Source: Phycisphaerae bacterium
GTDB taxonomy: Bacteria > Planctomycetota > Phycisphaerae > UBA1845
Direction: 5' to 3'
Length of the DNA stretch: 64,000 bases
Assembly (NCBI GenBank): GCA_029260075.1
Contig: JAJDDY010000023.1
Coordinates: 124,001 to 188,000, forward strand
The notes below the pieces were generated by a model that was not told the origin of the DNA, made no database searches, and worked only from the letters and a program-made list of their open reading frames with translations. How positions within the stretch are numbered: position 1 is the stretch's first letter; the number at the start of each line of letters is the position of its first letter. A program made the translations under genes and the position numbers. Below are positions 56,492 to 64,000 of the stretch, in pieces.

Positions 56492-58921
56492 ATGGCAGCT
56501 TGGATAGGGCACAAACAGAAATTCACGGCCGCGCTCATGGCCGCATTTGGGGTTGCGATCTCAGGATGCGGTATGGACGTCACCGATGGCGCCGGAGGCG
56601 ACACGACCGCCGCCGCGTCGGCCAAACGAGACTACAAGAGCCCCGGTGGCTCGTCAGGCTTGAAGCTGGCGTCGGCAGACTCGGGCGCAGCCACGATCAC
56701 ATCCTTCGACCCCGGAGCCTTCGCTCAGGTGGCAAGCGTGGGCACTGAAGAGCTGCTAGACCCGGCACAGTTTGACGGCGGGGCACCTCCTCCTCCGCCA
56801 CCACCGCCACCACCTCCTCCTCCACCGCCGCCGCCGGCTGACGGAGGAGGAGCTCCGCCGCCGCCGCCTCCTCCACCGGATGACGGTGGGGCCGCGCCGC
56901 CTCCACCACCCCCGCCTGCTGACGGCGGTGCGCCACCACCCCCGGGTGATGGAACTGCGCCGCCTCCGCCCGACGGCGGAAGTGTTCCGCCACCGGATGG
57001 CAGCGCTCCGCCACCGCCGGATGGCGACGTTCCTCCTCCGGACGGTGGGTTCCCCCCTCCGCCCGATGGAAGTGCTCCACCACCGCCTGACGGCGACTTC
57101 CCGCCGCCCCCCGAAGGTGACTTCCCGCCGCCCGCAGATGGCGGTTTTCCGCCACCTCCCGACGGCGGTTTTCCGCCACCGGACGGAGGTTTCCCACCGC
57201 CGCCCGATGGTGGTTTCCCGCCGCCGGACGGAGACTTCCCGCCGCCGCCACCAGACGGGGCGTTCCCACCACCACTGGATGGTGACTTTCTACCGCCGCC
57301 CCCGGACGGCGACTTCTTTCCACCTCCAGACTTCGCCGCTGACGGCGGTCTCTTCACGATCGAAGCGCCGACAGATGGATTCGTAGGCGATGGCGGATTC
57401 TTCGCGCCGCCGGAAGGTTTCGATCCCGACGGTGTGCTGTTCGTTCCGCCGGACGGATTCGTAGGCGATGCGATCTTCCTCCCGCCGCCACCTGAAGGTT
57501 TTGACGGTGATGGGTTCTTCTTCCCGCCACCTGACGGGAACGTGAATGGTCCCGGATTCGACGCGCCTCCGGACTTCTTTGATGTCTACGACGGCTTCCC
57601 GCCGCCGCCTCCGGAATTCGAAGGTAACTGGCAGCCGCCGCCCCCCAACGAGTGGGATGGTGGAAGCGACTGGGCGCCGCCGCCGCCCGACTTGTTGTAC
57701 TCTGATGGCGAATGGTATCCTCCGCCGCCGCCTCCGGGTTGGGATGGTGAGTGGTTCCCGCCGCCGCCGCCGCCCGAGGGTCTTGAGGAATTCCCCGGTG
57801 ATATGTTCTTCTCGAACAAGTTCGATGAGTTCTTCACGCCCGATCTCTTCGTAGAGCAGGGGTTCGAGGATGGTCCGCCTCCGTTCGCGGAATTCCCGTT
57901 CGAGGCGTTCCTGGAAGATCATCCGCTACAAGACATCTTCCCCGACGCGCCGCCGGAGTTTGTACGGGGCTTCTTTGGTGAGTTTGCGTTCGGTGAACTT
58001 CCGCCGCCGCCGGAAGGGTTTCTGGATTTCCCTCCGCCCCCGGAATCTTTCGAGGGACTTAACGGTATTGACTTCCAGTTCGACGAAGCCCTGAATGATT
58101 TCAACGGATTCCTCGAGGGTCTCGACGTGCCACTACCGCCGGGTCGCGACGAGAACGGTCTTCCAAACGGTCCGGATGAACTTGGATTCATTCCGTTCGA
58201 GGACGTGGTGGACCAATTGCCACAGGACTTCCTGTTTCCTGACGAAGCGGTAGCGCTTTTCGATGACTTCGGCGGGACCAATCCGCTCATCAGCGAAGAT
58301 GGTGAGGTCAACCCGGACTTGGAGCAGGCGTTCGCAGATCGGCCGCCATTGCCCGAGGGTTTCGATGGATTCGATTTCGAAGGCGACAGTCCGCAGTTCG
58401 ACGACATGTTCACGAAGTATGACGCCGAGATGGCTGGCGAAACCAACCGCGGTCAAGTGATGACCACGTTTGGGGAAACCGCTGCGGACGGATCGAGCGT
58501 CAAGTGCAGCGAGACTACGCTGCTCGAAGTTGTTCAGGGTAAGGCTACGCCGCTTGTTGAGATGGCGCCAGGCGTCTTCCAAACACAGTGGACAGTTGAC
58601 ATCCGTCAGCAGACTAGTGCCAGTTTCTTGTTCGAGGATCCGAATGATCCGAACGCAGAAGTGCAATTCGACCAAACCAGAGAAGTCGTCAGTCAGATGG
58701 TTTGGACGATGGTGATGCAGGATGTCGATACGGACGGCGATGGTATTCCCGACGAAGTCAGGGTTACCGGATCCAATGCCGTCGAAATCCTGGACGAAAC
58801 GGTCGACGGCGAAGCCCCTGACGGCTTCCCGGAACTGCGACCTCCGCCGGAGCTTCTGCTCGACCTTGGTTTCGAGGGTGTGCTCGGCGTTCAAGAGCCC
58901 GAGCCGAACCCGACGCAGTAG
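56492..58921 (+). CDS. Proline-rich low-complexity lipoprotein
   Basis: An 809-residue protein. It starts at ATG 56492 with AGGAG nine bases upstream and has a lipobox (GVAISGC, Cys26). From about residue 95 a run of 17 prolines begins, followed by some 200 residues of P3-8 blocks split by DGG, DGS, DGD and then DGGF, and then a long stretch of PPPxGF/DGDGFFFPPP repeats rich in Phe, Asp and Glu. Proline codons are mixed (CCT, CCG, CCA, CCC). The C-terminal ~150 residues look globular (GQVMTTFGETAADGSSVKC ... SQMVWTMVMQDVDTDGDGIPDEV), with a DxDGDGxxD calcium-type loop. Net charge is strongly acidic. No family is recognised; a cell-surface spacer or matrix protein is inferred. Confidence 0.75.
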   Translation: MAAWIGHKQKFTAALMAAFGVAISGCGMDVTDGAGGDTTAAASAKRDYKSPGGSSGLKLASADSGAATITSFDPGAFAQVASVGTEELLDPAQFDGGAPPPPPPPPPPPPPPPPPADGGGAPPPPPPPPDDGGAAPPPPPPPADGGAPPPPGDGTAPPPPDGGSVPPPDGSAPPPPDGDVPPPDGGFPPPPDGSAPPPPDGDFPPPPEGDFPPPADGGFPPPPDGGFPPPDGGFPPPPDGGFPPPDGDFPPPPPDGAFPPPLDGDFLPPPPDGDFFPPPDFAADGGLFTIEAPTDGFVGDGGFFAPPEGFDPDGVLFVPPDGFVGDAIFLPPPPEGFDGDGFFFPPPDGNVNGPGFDAPPDFFDVYDGFPPPPPEFEGNWQPPPPNEWDGGSDWAPPPPDLLYSDGEWYPPPPPPGWDGEWFPPPPPPEGLEEFPGDMFFSNKFDEFFTPDLFVEQGFEDGPPPFAEFPFEAFLEDHPLQDIFPDAPPEFVRGFFGEFAFGELPPPPEGFLDFPPPPESFEGLNGIDFQFDEALNDFNGFLEGLDVPLPPGRDENGLPNGPDELGFIPFEDVVDQLPQDFLFPDEAVALFDDFGGTNPLISEDGEVNPDLEQAFADRPPLPEGFDGFDFEGDSPQFDDMFTKYDAEMAGETNRGQVMTTFGETAADGSSVKCSETTLLEVVQGKATPLVEMAPGVFQTQWTVDIRQQTSASFLFEDPNDPNAEVQFDQTREVVSQMVWTMVMQDVDTDGDGIPDEVRVTGSNAVEILDETVDGEAPDGFPELRPPPELLLDLGFEGVLGVQEPEPNPTQ

Positions 58922-58946
58922 CAAAGCGTAAGGTCACATAGTTTCA

Positions 58947-58984
58947 GGGGCGGTTGCGGGTCCCACCGCAGCCGCCCCTTTTTT
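58947..58984 (+). terminator. Strong Rho-independent terminator
   Basis: GGGGCGG (58947-58953) pairs with CCGCCCC (58972-58978) with further inner pairing TTGCGG/CCGCAG, followed by six T. It ends transcription of the proline-rich lipoprotein gene. Confidence 0.9.
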
Positions 58985-59056
58985 GTTCGATGCTCATCAT
59001 AGCATGTCGCGCACACTGTAGGGATATGGATACACCATTGGCGGACTGTCGGTCGC

Positions 59057-59133
59057 GTGGCCCATCTCTTTAGAGGTGGGGAAATCGAATCGGCGCCGGA
59101 TGCGACTCCCCCACGGCTGAAGCCATGGGCCAC
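59057..59133. repeat. Family C element (C2)
   Basis: Ends GTGGCCCAT and ATGGGCCAC are perfect inverted repeats; the inside reads CTCTTTAGAGGTGGGG and CCCCCACGGCTGAAGC. 77 bp, no coding capacity. Confidence 0.85.
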
Positions 59134-59171
59134 TCGACCATGGTTAGAGGGTGTTTGAGAAGTTTCTTTCA

Positions 59172-59237
59172 GAGCCGCGCCCGTAAGGAAGCGGTCCGAT
59201 TGTAAGCGCCAAGACCGCTCCCTCACGGTCGCGGCTC
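59172..59237. repeat. Family A palindrome (A8)
   Basis: GAGCCGCGCCCGTAAGGAAG to CCCTCACGGTCGCGGCTC around GGTCCGATTGTAAGCGCCAA. Outer flanks GGGTGTTTGAGAAG and TCAAGAACCCT look like degenerate inverted ends. Confidence 0.85.
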
Positions 59238-59332
59238 GGTTTGAAACAACCCCGTCAAGAACCCTGTAGGAAGCGGTCCGACGATATCGCCACGCGGTCG
59301 CGACGAACCGCGTGGGAAGGTACACTGCGGCC

Positions 59333-60883
59333 GTGACCATCGAACATGCAAACGACTCTTCCCAAGTGACACGCAACGACGGCGACGCGTGCGCGGTTCA
59401 CATCGACCCAGTCCCCATACGTTTCTGGTGGCTGAAACGTCTGTCGGTGCTTTCGTGTCTGCTGCTCGTCGGCCTGGTCGTTCTGCGTCTCTGGTGGGGA
59501 TATGTCGCAGACGCACGGCTTCAAGCCCAACTCGACCACTATCGCTCACTCGGTCAACCCGTCACTGTGGAAGACTTCAACGCAGAACTGGACGCCGTCG
59601 ATCCGGATCAGAATGCGGCCTTGCTCTACGAGAAGGCGATGGACGCGTATGTGGGGACGACGCCATCGGGGGCGCTTCTGAGCGATTACGGTTATTTCGA
59701 TCCGGCCGCCATAGATCGTGACATGGACACAGTGGCCGAGCTCATGGCGTTGAATGAGGACGCCTTGGCCCTCATGCACGAGGCACGCGAGCGCCCGGAC
59801 GTGGCCTGGAGCTGTTGGACGAATTCTCCTGAATGTGGTGGAAGTCTCACTTCTCGTCGTGTGATCGCCGAATTACTGTGGGTGTCGGCGTACCATCACC
59901 ATCGCGCGGGTGACAGTGTTCAAACGGTGGTATCGCTGCTCGACTACTTTCGTTTTGCCGAAGCTGTCGCCGACAATCCGACGTTCATTTCAAGCTTGGT
60001 GGGTTGGTCGATTGAAGCCCGCGGTGGACGGCTCATTGAGGAAATGAGTGTCGCAGTCCCGACTGCTGATGTGACGTCGAGTAGCCAAGACATTGCTCGT
60101 GTACGCGCAGGCATTGTGCGACTCATCATCGAATTGTCTGACGAAAAATCGTACCGCCGCATGGCGGTCCGCGCCTACCTCGGTGACAGAGCATACAGCC
60201 TGCACGTACTCGATGAGATCGGCGCTGTCTCGATAGCGATGCTAGGATCCGGATCCAGACCCGGTAACTGGGGCTTCGCTTATCTTCTCGATGCCACCGT
60301 CCGCCCCTCGCTAATACTGGACATGAGGCGTCATTCGCAAAATGCTACACTCTTGTCCGACACATTTCTGTTACCGAATTGGGCGTGGGCGGAACGAGAG
60401 CTGTCTGATCGAAATCTGTATTCGTCGTTGGTGGACATAGGCGCAAGACCTCTCACGGCATCGTCCGCTGGAATGTTCTCCCGATCTCCCAATCGCGGTC
60501 TATTCTGGTTCTTCCAGCATCTGGCCAATCGGCGCATGGCGGTGGTTGCACTGGCCATTCGCCTATTCGTGATCGATCATGGTAAGCGACCGGAGACGCT
60601 TGGTGAACTCGTTCCAGAATACTTGTCCGTCGTGCCGCTCGATCCGCTGGGCGAAGACGGCGTTGAGATTCGCTACACACCGCACGGCGAACACGCGCTG
60701 CTCTACAGTGTCGGCGAGAATGGCGTTGATGATGGTGGTGTCGACAGAGATATCACAGTGGTGTCCGATCTTCCGAAGCTCGACGACGTCCTCTTCTACC
60801 TCGACGGCCGCCCACGAACGGATGAACCGGTCGTGCAGAAGCAGCCGCCCCCGACCACTACCCCAAGCTCGCCATCACAATGA
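59333..60883 (+). CDS. Membrane-anchored hypothetical protein
   Basis: A 516-residue protein starting at GTG 59333 (GGAAGG upstream; a GTG at 59312 is possible). One membrane helix near residues 38-58 (LKRLSVLSCLLLVGLVVLRLWW) anchors a large helical domain that begins NAELDAVDPDQNAALLYEKAMDAY. The C terminus reads RLFVIDHGKRPETLGELVPEYL ... DPLGEDGVEIRYT ... LYSVGENGVDDGG, a pattern common at the ends of planctomycete proteins of unknown function. It overlaps the convergent downstream gene by 26 bases. Confidence 0.7.
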   Translation: MTIEHANDSSQVTRNDGDACAVHIDPVPIRFWWLKRLSVLSCLLLVGLVVLRLWWGYVADARLQAQLDHYRSLGQPVTVEDFNAELDAVDPDQNAALLYEKAMDAYVGTTPSGALLSDYGYFDPAAIDRDMDTVAELMALNEDALALMHEARERPDVAWSCWTNSPECGGSLTSRRVIAELLWVSAYHHHRAGDSVQTVVSLLDYFRFAEAVADNPTFISSLVGWSIEARGGRLIEEMSVAVPTADVTSSSQDIARVRAGIVRLIIELSDEKSYRRMAVRAYLGDRAYSLHVLDEIGAVSIAMLGSGSRPGNWGFAYLLDATVRPSLILDMRRHSQNATLLSDTFLLPNWAWAERELSDRNLYSSLVDIGARPLTASSAGMFSRSPNRGLFWFFQHLANRRMAVVALAIRLFVIDHGKRPETLGELVPEYLSVVPLDPLGEDGVEIRYTPHGEHALLYSVGENGVDDGGVDRDITVVSDLPKLDDVLFYLDGRPRTDEPVVQKQPPPTTTPSSPSQ

Positions 60884-61790
60884 GCACGTAGTACACAGCA
60901 GATGGCAGCACGACCAGAATCAAACCGGCCAGCACAACCCACGCGCCCGGCGCCAATACCGCCAGGCCGATCCGCCGACCCCTTGCCCGTGGCATGACAC
61001 AACCGGCCACGCGGAGCAGATTGACCCACCAAACTACTACCGCGAGCAGCGCAGCACCGCCCATCGCTATCAGCAGGATCGTCCACTGTTCGCTTGTCAC
61101 CGATTGCCTACCCGTGCCGAGGAAGTGCAAGTGGCCGAACCCCAAGGTGTCCAGCGCAGCCACGATCGGAACGCCCGCTATCGCCATCGGTGCGCAAAGA
61201 TAATAGCTCATCGCGATACCGGTGTTCTGCATTCTCGTGGACAGGCCCTTCGGATGAAACCAATAGCTTGGCACACCGGTCGCGGCAATGAGGTACAGCA
61301 AGAAGCAGACATGCAGCAGCGCGACCGGCCACACTTCCTCGAAGGCGAGTTCCATCTGCGTCGGGCCGGTTGGCATGAAGAACTGCATCGTTCCTGGCAT
61401 CGGCTTGGGTGCGAACTGCGGCGGTCCCCACAGATATATGGCCAGCGTGTACACCAGAAACGGAAGGTACAAATGCAGCACGGTGACCAACTGAAACAGG
61501 CGGGCGTCGCGATACGCCACACGTCGGGCGGATTCCTCGCGGAATCTCCGGGGCTGCTTGATGACCATCCACATCGTTCGCCAGTACGCACGGAATCGGC
61601 CTAGTTCTTTCCTGTGGACCCACGGTATCCGGCTGACTGGCGACCCCATGTCCACAAGCGAGTAGCCACACTCGGAGCATCGATCGCTGACCGATCCGCT
61701 CAGGTTGTATCCGCACACCGGACAGTTGACGTCCGCGTCGAAGGATGTCGCGCTCGGCGGGGAGGGAAGGCCGTTGGTTGTTGTAATCAA
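60858..61790 (-). CDS. Yip1-like membrane protein with N-terminal zinc ribbon
   Basis: A 310-residue protein. The zinc ribbon is at the N terminus (CPVCGYNLSG ... RCSECGYSL, about residues 23-44). It is followed by RAYWRTMWMVIKQPRRFREE, a typical entry into Yip1-type domains, and about five membrane helices. The family function in bacteria is unknown. The ribbon is the same short type as in the proteins at 22245, 52494 and 53976, where it is C-terminal or internal. Confidence 0.7.
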   Translation of the reverse strand: MITTTNGLPSPPSATSFDADVNCPVCGYNLSGSVSDRCSECGYSLVDMGSPVSRIPWVHRKELGRFRAYWRTMWMVIKQPRRFREESARRVAYRDARLFQLVTVLHLYLPFLVYTLAIYLWGPPQFAPKPMPGTMQFFMPTGPTQMELAFEEVWPVALLHVCFLLYLIAATGVPSYWFHPKGLSTRMQNTGIAMSYYLCAPMAIAGVPIVAALDTLGFGHLHFLGTGRQSVTSEQWTILLIAMGGAALLAVVVWWVNLLRVAGCVMPRARGRRIGLAVLAPGAWVVLAGLILVVLPSAVYYVLIVMASLG

Positions 61791-61899
61791 GAACCTCCTG
61801 TTCGCATGAACAGCGTATCAACATCACCGTCGCAGCCGGTGTATCATAACGGCCGTGGGTGGCCAACGCGACACGTATGTGTGTGAGTTGCCTCTTACA

Positions 61900-61967
61900 G
61901 AGCCGCGCCCGTGAGGAAGCGGTCCGGTTTCAAGTGCAAGAAAACCGCTTCCTTACGGTCGCGGCTC
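61900..61967. repeat. Family A palindrome (A9)
   Basis: GAGCCGCGCCCGTGAGGAAG to CTTCCTTACGGTCGCGGCTC, arms nearly perfect. Confidence 0.9.
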
Positions 61968-62040
61968 GGTTCATCGCAAACCCTCTAATGCATATGCTGG
62001 GACGTGATTCCCATCTCGTCCCTCCGCCCGAGCAGCCACT

Positions 62041-62070
62041 GGATCACCGGACGGAAGCCGGTGCCACACC
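62041..62070. repeat. Family B core (partial copy)
   Basis: GGATCACCGGACGGAAGCCG followed by GTGCCACACC, matching the core of family B with one change; the outer ends are absent. Confidence 0.7.
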
Positions 62071-62123
62071 TTGGCAGCGTGCCAAATGGGACTGGGGCAC
62101 GAGCGTCGATTCCACACATTGCC

Positions 62124-62208
62124 CCGGGTGGCCCATCTCTTTAGAGGTGGGGGAGCCGAATCCGGCGCCGATTCCACTCCTCCACGGCTGAAGCCATGGG
62201 CCACCCGG
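62124..62208. repeat. Family C element (C3)
   Basis: Ends CCGGGTGGCCCAT and ATGGGCCACCCGG are perfect 13-bp inverted repeats; the centre matches C2. Confidence 0.9.
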
Positions 62209-62236
62209 CACGTATGTGTGGGAGCAGCCTCTTTCA

Positions 62237-62302
62237 GAGCCGCGCCCGTGAGGAAGCGGTCCGTTTTCATTTGCGAAAACCGCTTCCTCACGGTCGCGGC
62301 TC
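62237..62302. repeat. Family A palindrome (A10)
   Basis: GAGCCGCGCCCGTGAGGAAG to CTTCCTCACGGTCGCGGCTC, perfect except for one mismatch. An extra half-site TTACGGTCGCGGCTC follows at 62321. Confidence 0.9.
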
Positions 62303-62389
62303 GGTTCTTCGCAATCAGTCTTACGGTCGCGGCTCGGCTCTTCGCTAACCGTCTACTTCATCTTCTCGCACACGGACTAAGCGACGATA

Positions 62390-63076
62390 TCACTTACCGC
62401 GAACGTTGCCGTATAACGCGATGTGCAGACGAGGGCTGTATCGAAAACCACGATTCTTGCAGATGTCCGCGACCATCGGAGCACGCGAATCCAGTTCTTC
62501 AGCGGTGACACCTTGTGGCATCAGCATGACGTTACCCGGTTCACAGTCGCCGACCTGTTCGAGCAGGGCGTCAATTTCAACAAGATCGCTCGGCGAGTCG
62601 ACAACGAACTTGAGTTGATGGTCGGGGAATTCCATGAACCGGCGAATTGTGGTGACATTGATGCGCGCCTTCTCATGGGCTGCGGACCAGCGGCCGCCGT
62701 CGCGCGTATGTGGCGTGGAATGGGAGAGTTTGGGACTGATACTCGCGAGATCACATACGACGTCCTTCCATACCGTGGCTGCGGTTTCGATAGTAATGTG
62801 ATGGTCGGCGTCGCGGAGCCGATGCGTCAGTTCGGTGATGTCCGAATCAATCATCGGCTCGCCGCCGGTGACGACAACGTGACGCGCGCCGAACGATCGC
62901 GCTTGTTGAACTATATCGCCGACCGTCATAGTCTCACCTTCCGGCGTCCACGACGTGTATGGTGTGTCGCACCATACGCACCGAAGGTTACACCCCGACG
63001 TGCGCACAAAAACGCTCGGCACGCCGATGAGCTTGCCCTCGCCCTGAATGCTGTAGAATATCTCGCTGATTTTCAT
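62390..63076 (-). CDS. queE: 7-carboxy-7-deazaguanine synthase (radical SAM)
   Basis: QueE makes 7-carboxy-7-deazaguanine in the pathway to preQ0 and queuosine. The 228-residue protein starts MKISEIFYSIQGEG, with the 4Fe-4S motif C29-x3-C33-x2-C36 (SGCNLRCVWCDT), and TGGEP. I start at ATG 63076 because the family begins exactly there. The preceding gene's TGA overlaps this ATG (ATGA). No queC, queD or queF is in the window. Confidence 0.92.
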   Translation of the reverse strand: MKISEIFYSIQGEGKLIGVPSVFVRTSGCNLRCVWCDTPYTSWTPEGETMTVGDIVQQARSFGARHVVVTGGEPMIDSDITELTHRLRDADHHITIETAATVWKDVVCDLASISPKLSHSTPHTRDGGRWSAAHEKARINVTTIRRFMEFPDHQLKFVVDSPSDLVEIDALLEQVGDCEPGNVMLMPQGVTAEELDSRAPMVADICKNRGFRYSPRLHIALYGNVRGK

Positions 63077-64000
63077 GGCGTGCGCGGCGCCACTGATCGA
63101 GGCCAGCGCACTAGTAATTCCGGCGACGTAGAGAATTGGATTCCGCACAGCGTGCCATCATCGGATGATCGACCAATCGAAGCCAACACCTCCATCACTT
63201 GCACCAACGACTGCAGCGAATACGTTGCGGTCGTGACGATCGCGTCCATTTGCGAAGGGCTGCACCGGCAGAGCAGTGTGGTGATGTGGCGTGCTGTGCG
63301 ATCGATGTAGACGTAGGGGCCCATGGGAATGGGTCCGTCTTCGATGATTCGCGGCACGACGGACTCAGCCGTATCGCTTTCGATGGCGTGCCGTCGTCCT
63401 GTCAGCGGCGGACCGTAGCGATCTTCAGCTTCGAGTTCGAGCGACGAGCTGACGTACAGCATGCGCGGATTGGCGCGCGACGTCGGTTCACCCGTGCATC
63501 GACCGATTTCCCACAACAACGGAAATCCGTCGTCGCCCACCACGGCACGGATCGCGCCGGCGGCCATGCACGCTTTCAAGTTGGTCCGGTCTTCATGGAA
63601 CCACACGAACGTCACCGTCTGGAACTTGACGCCACGCAACTCGATTTGACCGGTGCCCGCGTAGATCGTCGGGCGTGTCGTATCTATTGTGAGTTGTCCG
63701 TTGTCCGAAGGTTCGATTGCGCCGAACTGTGGAAAAGTGGCGTAACCGAGACCGTCGACGGTGGCTTCGATAACGATCAACGGTGCCAACTCACCCGCCC
63801 CGTCTGCTATCGATGTGGCACTCGGTTTGAAGAACGCGGCGTTGGCGAAGTTGCGCTCTGTTCGCTGATAGATCGTGGCGAATACATCGCCCGATGGATT
63901 CTCGGTCGCACGCTTGGTAGACGCACGTGCTTCATGTCTTGGTGCGAAGTTCAGGTGGTGGTGGCATGCGGACATCGTCACCGGAACCAGCGACATTAGA
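63073..64000 (-). CDS. Probable lipoprotein, unknown function (5' end may lie outside window)
   Basis: About 307 residues from ATG at 63996; the frame remains open to the window edge, so the true start may be beyond it. The first residues MSLVPVTMSAC look like the end of a lipoprotein signal with lipobox TMSAC. The rest has beta-rich segments (APLIVIEATVDGLGYATFPQ, GQIELRGVKFQTVTFVWF, MGPYVYIDRTARHITTLL). I recognise no family. Its stop overlaps the queE start, so the two are translationally coupled. Confidence 0.6.
   Translation of the reverse strand, partial: LMSLVPVTMSACHHHLNFAPRHEARASTKRATENPSGDVFATIYQRTERNFANAAFFKPSATSIADGAGELAPLIVIEATVDGLGYATFPQFGAIEPSDNGQLTIDTTRPTIYAGTGQIELRGVKFQTVTFVWFHEDRTNLKACMAAGAIRAVVGDDGFPLLWEIGRCTGEPTSRANPRMLYVSSSLELEAEDRYGPPLTGRRHAIESDTAESVVPRIIEDGPIPMGPYVYIDRTARHITTLLCRCSPSQMDAIVTTATYSLQSLVQVMEVLASIGRSSDDGTLCGIQFSTSPELLVRWPRSVAPRTP

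Larger units (their letters stand above)
58922..59332. other. Repeat-rich intergenic region
   Basis: Holds the terminator at 58947, a complete family C element and a family A element side by side. No gene seen. Confidence 0.6.
61791..62389. other. Composite island of palindromic repeats
   Basis: A 600-base gap almost filled by repeats: A9, a family B core, C3, A10 and an extra half-site of family A at 62321-62335. No gene. Confidence 0.75.

Noticed and set aside
56697-57922. Minus-strand frames of ~200 residues opposite the proline-rich gene
   Set aside because: They are the Gly/Ser/Arg-rich mirror of proline codons. The plus frame has a good ribosome-binding site, lipobox and terminator.
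58133-58924. Minus-strand 263-residue frame opposite the end of the lipoprotein gene
   Set aside because: No family similarity, and it overlaps a well supported gene completely.
62423-63310. Plus-strand 295-residue frame opposite queE
   Set aside because: QueE motifs are unmistakable on the minus strand; the frame lacks start signals and similarity.

Overview
The window looks like a chromosomal piece of a planctomycete, possibly Phycisphaerae-like. The evidence is several membrane proteins carrying a short CxxCGYDLRG-type zinc ribbon, several large secreted proteins with dockerin-like tails, a membrane-bound PknB-like kinase, and many short palindromic repeats scattered between genes. The assignment is inference from protein style; no rRNA is present. 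I see no CRISPR array, prophage, transposase or plasmid backbone. One tRNA gene (Glu, anticodon CTC) lies at 46325-46397.

Layout. 1-957 is the end of a secreted beta-helix protein. 1172-8374 holds a MmgE/PrpD protein, AddB nuclease, an alpha/beta-hydrolase-like protein and a YHS-repeat protein. 8740-16329 holds FtsK, a secreted dockerin-like protein, MetK and an outer-membrane-type protein. 16366-28002 holds a DinG-family helicase, a secreted metalloprotease, a kelch protein, a zinc-ribbon membrane protein, an ECF sigma factor coupled to a small membrane protein, an EEP hydrolase, a PLP dehydratase/racemase and a UbiB kinase. 28030-35208 holds a hypothetical protein, an SNF2 helicase, a TatD hydrolase, a methyltransferase and a small membrane-anchored protein. 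35500-42915 encodes a giant secreted protein with four formylglycine-enzyme-like modules. 43153-46397 holds a nitrilase-family protein, UvrB and tRNA-Glu. 46584-52352 is a probable metal efflux island (His-rich protein, His-rich adaptor, RND pump). 52494-61790 holds zinc-ribbon membrane proteins, a Ser/Thr kinase and a strikingly proline-rich lipoprotein. 62390-64000 holds QueE and a coupled lipoprotein.

How the genes work together. DNA repair and processing (AddB, DinG, SNF2, UvrB), chromosome segregation (FtsK), SAM supply (MetK) and tRNA modification (QueE) are housekeeping jobs. Around them sit cell-envelope genes typical of planctomycetes. Few operons are visible; the clear ones are sigma factor plus small membrane protein (ATGA overlap), adaptor plus RND pump, and lipoprotein plus queE (ATGA overlap).

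The most notable non-coding structure is a set of short palindromic elements: about ten copies of a GAGCCGCG...CGCGGCTC palindrome, three copies of a ~143-bp element with a CACCGGCTGGAAGCCGGTG core, three copies of a GTGGCCCAT...ATGGGCCAC element, and a 128-bp element with perfect 15-bp inverted ends. Several abut or supply stop codons. A hairpin with an invariant 12-nt loop and compensating 6-bp stems occurs three times.
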